From Dactylosporangium sp. AC04546 (lineage in GTDB: Bacteria > Actinomycetota > Actinomycetes > Mycobacteriales > Micromonosporaceae): a stretch of 57,366 nt of DNA. Where the stretch lies: assembly GCF_022095675.1 (NCBI RefSeq), contig NZ_JAHYSG010000080.1, positions 1 through 57,366 of the forward strand, read 5' to 3'. Shown one piece after another: positions 54,456 through 57,366 of the stretch; positions within the stretch are counted from its first letter, which is position 1, and every line of letters starts with the position of its first letter. The translations under genes were made by a program, and so were the position numbers. The notes beneath the pieces were generated by a model. That model was not told where the DNA came from. It saw nothing but the letters and a program-made list of their open reading frames with translations, and ran no database searches.

Positions 54456-55220
54456 TCAGGCGACCTGCTCCGTGGGGCGCACGAGGATCTCGTTGATCGC
54501 GACGTGGCGGGGGCGGGTCACGATGTAGGCGATGTTGTCGGCGATGTCGGCCGCTTCCAGGCGCTGGACGCTCGCGAAGCGCTCCCGGATCGACTCGAGG
54601 ATCTCCGGGCGGTTGTGCTCGGCGAGCTCGGTCGCGGTGCCGCCCGGCTCGACGAGCGAGACGCGCACGAAGCGGCCGGTCACCTCCTGGCGCAGCGCCT
54701 CGCTGAACGCGCCGACGGCGTGCTTGGTCGCGTTGTAGACGCCGCTGCCGTTGCGGGCCACGCGGCCGGCGACGGAGCTGATGTTCACCAGGTCGGCGAC
54801 CCGGCGGGGGCCGTCCGAAGCCGCCGCGAGCAGGTGCGGCAGCGCGGCGTGCGCGCAGTACAGCAGCCCCATCACGTTGACGGAGACCATGCGCTGCCAC
54901 TCCTGCACCGGCGCGTCGGCGACCGGGCCGAGGAGCATGACGCCCGCGTTGTTGACGAGCGTGTCGAGGCGGCCCAGCTGGTCGACCGTGCGCTGGACCG
55001 CGGCGCGGGCCTGGGTCTCGTCGGCGATGTCGGCCTCGACGACGACGGCTCGGCCGCCCTCGGCGGTGATCCGCTCGGCGACCTCGCGAAGCCGGTCGGC
55101 GCGGCGGGCGACGAGGGCCACCGAGGCCCCCTGCGCGGCGAGTGCGAGCGCCGCCGCCGAACCGATGCCGCTGGATGCGCCAGTGACGAGCGCGACGGTG
55201 CCGTCCAAACGATCTGCCAT
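54456..55220 (-). CDS. Classical short-chain dehydrogenase/reductase
   Basis: 254 aa. NAD(P)-binding LVTGASSGIGSAAALALA, LDTLVNNAGVML, catalytic NISSVAG and YNATKHAVGAFSEAL (YxxxK), then VEPGGTATEL. Arg residues after the first beta strand (ARRADR) suggest NADP preference. This is the common actinobacterial YdfG-like SDR; substrate unknown. It follows 9 nt after the XRE regulator gene, so they are likely co-transcribed. Confidence 0.9.
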   Translation of the reverse strand: MADRLDGTVALVTGASSGIGSAAALALAAQGASVALVARRADRLREVAERITAEGGRAVVVEADIADETQARAAVQRTVDQLGRLDTLVNNAGVMLLGPVADAPVQEWQRMVSVNVMGLLYCAHAALPHLLAAASDGPRRVADLVNISSVAGRVARNGSGVYNATKHAVGAFSEALRQEVTGRFVRVSLVEPGGTATELAEHNRPEILESIRERFASVQRLEAADIADNIAYIVTRPRHVAINEILVRPTEQVA

Positions 55221-55229
55221 ACGGCAAAC

Positions 55230-56117
55230 CTACGCGTCGAGGTCCTTGCGGATCTCCTCCAGCACGCGGGAGGTGTCGGTCGGCGGGCGGGCCTCGACGC
55301 AGAGCCGCTCCATGGCCTCCGCGTACAGGTCGACGTCGTCGCGCTTGTCGAGGTACAGCGCGCTGGTGAGCTGCTCGATGTAGACGACGTCGGGCAGGTC
55401 CTCGTCGGGGAAGCGCAGGATCGTGAACGCGCCGCCCGCCGCGGCGTGGCCGCCGGCCTGGAACGGGATCACCTGCAGCCGCACGTTGGGCATGGTGTTG
55501 GCCTCCAGCAAGGCCTCGACCTGGCTGCGCATCACGCTCAGGCCACCGATCGGCCGGCGCAGCGCCGCCTCGTCGACGACCACCCAGAGGCGGGCCGGCT
55601 GCGTCTCGCGCTTGAGGATCTGCTGGCGCTGCATGCGTAACTCGACGCGGCGCTCGATCTCGTCCGGCTTGGCCCGGCCGTGGCCGAGCAGCACGACGGA
55701 GCGGGCGTAGTCGCGGGTCTGCAGCAGGCCCGGCACGAACTGGACCTCGTAGGTGCGGATGAGCGCGGCGGCGGCCTCCAGCCCCAGGTACGACTGGAAC
55801 CAGTTGGGCAGCACGTCGCCGAAGCGGTGCCACCAGCCGGGGTTGTTGGCGTCGCGGGCCAGCGCGAGCAGCCGCTCCCGCTCGACCGGGTCATCCATCC
55901 CGTACAGCGTGAGCAGGTCGGCGACGTCGCGCTCCTTGAACCCGACGCGCCCCAGCTCCATCCGGCTGATCTTCGACTCCGACGAGCGGATCTCCCAGCC
56001 GGCGTCCTCGCGGCTCACCCCCTGCGCCTCGCGCAGTCGGCGCAGGTGTGCGCCCAGCAACATCCGGAGGACCGTGGGGCCTCCGGACGCGCCTCCTTCA
56101 GGTGTACCGGTCGTCAC
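55230..56117 (-). CDS. XRE-family regulator (HTH plus DUF5753)
   Basis: 295 aa. N-terminal helix-turn-helix: LRRLREAQGVSREDAGWEIR and SSESKISRMELGRVGFKERD. The C-terminal DUF5753 domain includes YEVQFVPGLLQTRDYARSVV, VVVDEAALRRPIGG and LQVIPFQAGGHAAAGGAFTI. This pair (XRE/DUF5753 with a following or adjacent DUF397 gene) is abundant in sporulating actinomycetes and affects development and antibiotic production in some. The DUF397 gene lies 113 bp upstream in the same direction. Confidence 0.92.
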   Translation of the reverse strand: MTTGTPEGGASGGPTVLRMLLGAHLRRLREAQGVSREDAGWEIRSSESKISRMELGRVGFKERDVADLLTLYGMDDPVERERLLALARDANNPGWWHRFGDVLPNWFQSYLGLEAAAALIRTYEVQFVPGLLQTRDYARSVVLLGHGRAKPDEIERRVELRMQRQQILKRETQPARLWVVVDEAALRRPIGGLSVMRSQVEALLEANTMPNVRLQVIPFQAGGHAAAGGAFTILRFPDEDLPDVVYIEQLTSALYLDKRDDVDLYAEAMERLCVEARPPTDTSRVLEEIRKDLDA

Positions 56118-56230
56118 CTACTGCCTCCGGAAAGTCAACAGCCGCGGACGGCCGGAGTAAGCATGCCATGACCGGACAGTGAGCGGGAGTGGGCCTACGT
56201 TCCCGCCTTACTGATCTCTCCGAGCGTCCC

Positions 56231-56473
56231 TTACTCAGCTAACAGATTGTCGAAGTCGCCATCACGGGCGCCGTCGACGAAGGCGGCGATCTCGGCAAAT
56301 GTGTAGATCAGGGCGGGTCCGAGTGGATCGCGCGAGTTGCGGATGGCGAACCCGGAGCCGTCGGCCAGCCGGGCCAACTCGACACAGTTGCCGCTGGGGT
56401 TGCTGCGACGACTCTTCTGCCAGGTCACGCCGGTCAGGGCGGTGGCCGGCATGCCGTTGTACGTCTGTTCCAT
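56231..56473 (-). CDS. DUF397 small protein
   Basis: 80 aa: TGVTWQKSRRSNPSGNCVEL, ARLADGSGFAIRNSRDPLGP and ALIYTFAEIAAFVDGARDGDF match DUF397 over its whole length. Usual partner of XRE/DUF5753 regulators, possibly an anti-regulator as in toxin-antitoxin-like pairs. The ATG at 56473 has a GAGAG purine stretch upstream; an ATG seven codons earlier is possible. Confidence 0.92.
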   Translation of the reverse strand: MEQTYNGMPATALTGVTWQKSRRSNPSGNCVELARLADGSGFAIRNSRDPLGPALIYTFAEIAAFVDGARDGDFDNLLAE

Positions 56474-56680
56474 GGAGCCATCTCTCTGATGCATTGACGG
56501 AAAGTTCACCGGTGAATCGGCGTCTGCACGTGCATCGGCTCTTGCGTCTGCAGCCGATAACGCGCATGCTAGCGCATGTGCGGATGTCAGGAGACGCTCA
56601 CAATTCGTGATCAAAACCAGACATCTGCTCCCAAATGATCGAGGCTCTTCCCCACCTGCGATCGAAGAAGGGACGCACGC

Positions 56681-57364
56681 ATGGATCCCCTCGCCTTCCT
56701 GGCCGGCGCGGCCGCGGCGGCAGGGGCGTGCGCGAGTCTCTGTATGTACGTGCGCGCGCGCGGCGCCGAGCGGGAGGCCGCCCGCCTCCGGGCCGAGCTC
56801 GACGTGCAGCGCCACGCCGCCGACCACGACGCGCTGACCGGGCTGCCCAACCGGCGGGCCTTCTACCAGCGCGGGGCCGTCCTCGTCGCCGACCCGAGCC
56901 GGCACCCGCTGGTCGCGGTCGTCCTCGACGTCGACGGCTTCAAGGAGATCAACGACCTCTACGGGCACTCCGCCGGCGACGAGGTGCTCGTCACCATCGC
57001 CCGGCGGCTGTCCGCCTGCGCTCTGGCCGGCGATCAGCCGGGCCTGGTCGCGCGACTGGGCGGCGACGAGTTCGCCGGCCTGATCGCCGGCCAGGGCACG
57101 CCCGAGGAGCAGGCCGCCCGGCTCAGCGAGGCGCTCGCGGCACCCCTGCGCCTGGCCGCACAGACCATCACCGTCAGCTCATCGGTCGGGCTCGTCCCCG
57201 TCGAGCCCTTCGCCCACCTGGCCGACGCGGTCCACCGGGCCGACGCCGCCATGTACCGGGTCAAGGCCGCGCGGCGCCGCCCGCACCTCGTCCACACGAC
57301 CATCCGCATCGGCCGACCCCGGCTGGCCGAGAAGGACCCGACCCGCCCGACCCCGGCGTCCTAA
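56681..57364 (+). CDS. Membrane-anchored diguanylate cyclase (GGDEF)
   Basis: 227 aa. One N-terminal hydrophobic segment (LAFLAGAAAAAGACASLCMY) and a short coiled coil (residues 26-45) precede a GGDEF domain: DALTGLPNRRAF, VVLDVDGFKEINDLYGHSAGD, RLGGDEFAGL with intact GGDEF at 127-131, and VSSSVGLVPV. No RxxD inhibitory site at the usual place, and no PAS/GAF sensor or EAL domain. It probably makes cyclic-di-GMP at the membrane. AAGAAGGGA (about 10 nt upstream) is the ribosome site; the stop is 3 nt before the window end. Confidence 0.92.
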   Translation: MDPLAFLAGAAAAAGACASLCMYVRARGAEREAARLRAELDVQRHAADHDALTGLPNRRAFYQRGAVLVADPSRHPLVAVVLDVDGFKEINDLYGHSAGDEVLVTIARRLSACALAGDQPGLVARLGGDEFAGLIAGQGTPEEQAARLSEALAAPLRLAAQTITVSSSVGLVPVEPFAHLADAVHRADAAMYRVKAARRRPHLVHTTIRIGRPRLAEKDPTRPTPAS

Positions 57365-57366
57365 AG

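Overview
This is a 57 kb chromosomal window from a very GC-rich, filamentous-type actinobacterium. Codons end almost always in G or C, GTG starts are common, and many genes share 4-nt ATGA or GTGA stop/start overlaps. The gene repertoire also fits: Spo0M-like, XRE (DUF5753)/DUF397 pair, F420-type luciferase-like oxidoreductase, TIGR03086-type protein, an AfsR/SARP-type regulator and secreted polysaccharide-active enzymes. Micromonosporaceae or a close relative is my best guess from the flavour of the genes and the intergenic hairpins; nothing in the window fixes the genus. I found no rRNA, intact tRNA, CRISPR array, integrase or recognisable transposase.

Layout. 1-12.7 kb: a DUF892 stress protein; a three-gene ABC exporter (two permeases and an ATPase) divergent from a NarL-type two-component system; a secreted trypsin; a PrmC-related methyltransferase; a decayed oxidoreductase; a second NarL-type two-component system; an M48 membrane protease; and a PPOX flavoprotein. 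12.8-24.5 kb: a reductive pyrimidine (uracil/thymine-type) catabolism locus. It has an eight-gene leftward operon: beta-ureidopropionase, dihydropyrimidinase, CoA-acylating semialdehyde dehydrogenase, F420-type oxidoreductase, then a four-gene ABC importer. A divergent MocR-type regulator lies at one end and a class III aminotransferase at the other. The aminotransferase and regulator upstream regions share a similar sequence element, which suggests one regulon. In the proposed pathway the dihydropyrimidine ring is opened, the carbamoyl group removed, and the beta-amino acid transaminated and then oxidised to acyl-CoA.

24.6-32.7 kb: acetate kinase and phosphotransacetylase head-to-head with almost no intergenic DNA, a VOC protein, an M23 lipoprotein, an AraC regulator, a TIGR03086-type protein, an unusual zinc-ribbon SDR, and a BFN-like/FHA fusion. 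32.8-41.2 kb: Spo0M-like, MerR, azoreductase-like and MarR genes, a hypothetical protein, two tiny zinc-ribbon proteins in tandem, a chitin/cellulose LPMO coupled to a DUF305 lipoprotein, a type II NADH dehydrogenase and an MFS transporter. 41.2-46 kb: a DrrAB-type ABC exporter preceded by three 7-bp repeats at exact 11-bp spacing, facing a large SARP/NB-ARC regulator. 46-57.4 kb: GH10 xylanase with CBM2, SGNH esterase/lipase, amidase, LuxR-family ATPase regulator, DUF1203, an AbiEi/DUF559-like protein, a truncated SRPBCC gene, an SDR, the XRE/DUF397 pair and a small membrane-anchored diguanylate cyclase.

Most interesting leads: the shared 26-bp element joining the aminotransferase to the pyrimidine operon; the LPMO-DUF305 coupling (a possible copper partner); the SARP-like heptamer array before a probably leaderless exporter mRNA; an inverted-repeat-bounded cassette around a 100-aa orphan; and several long perfect hairpins between genes.
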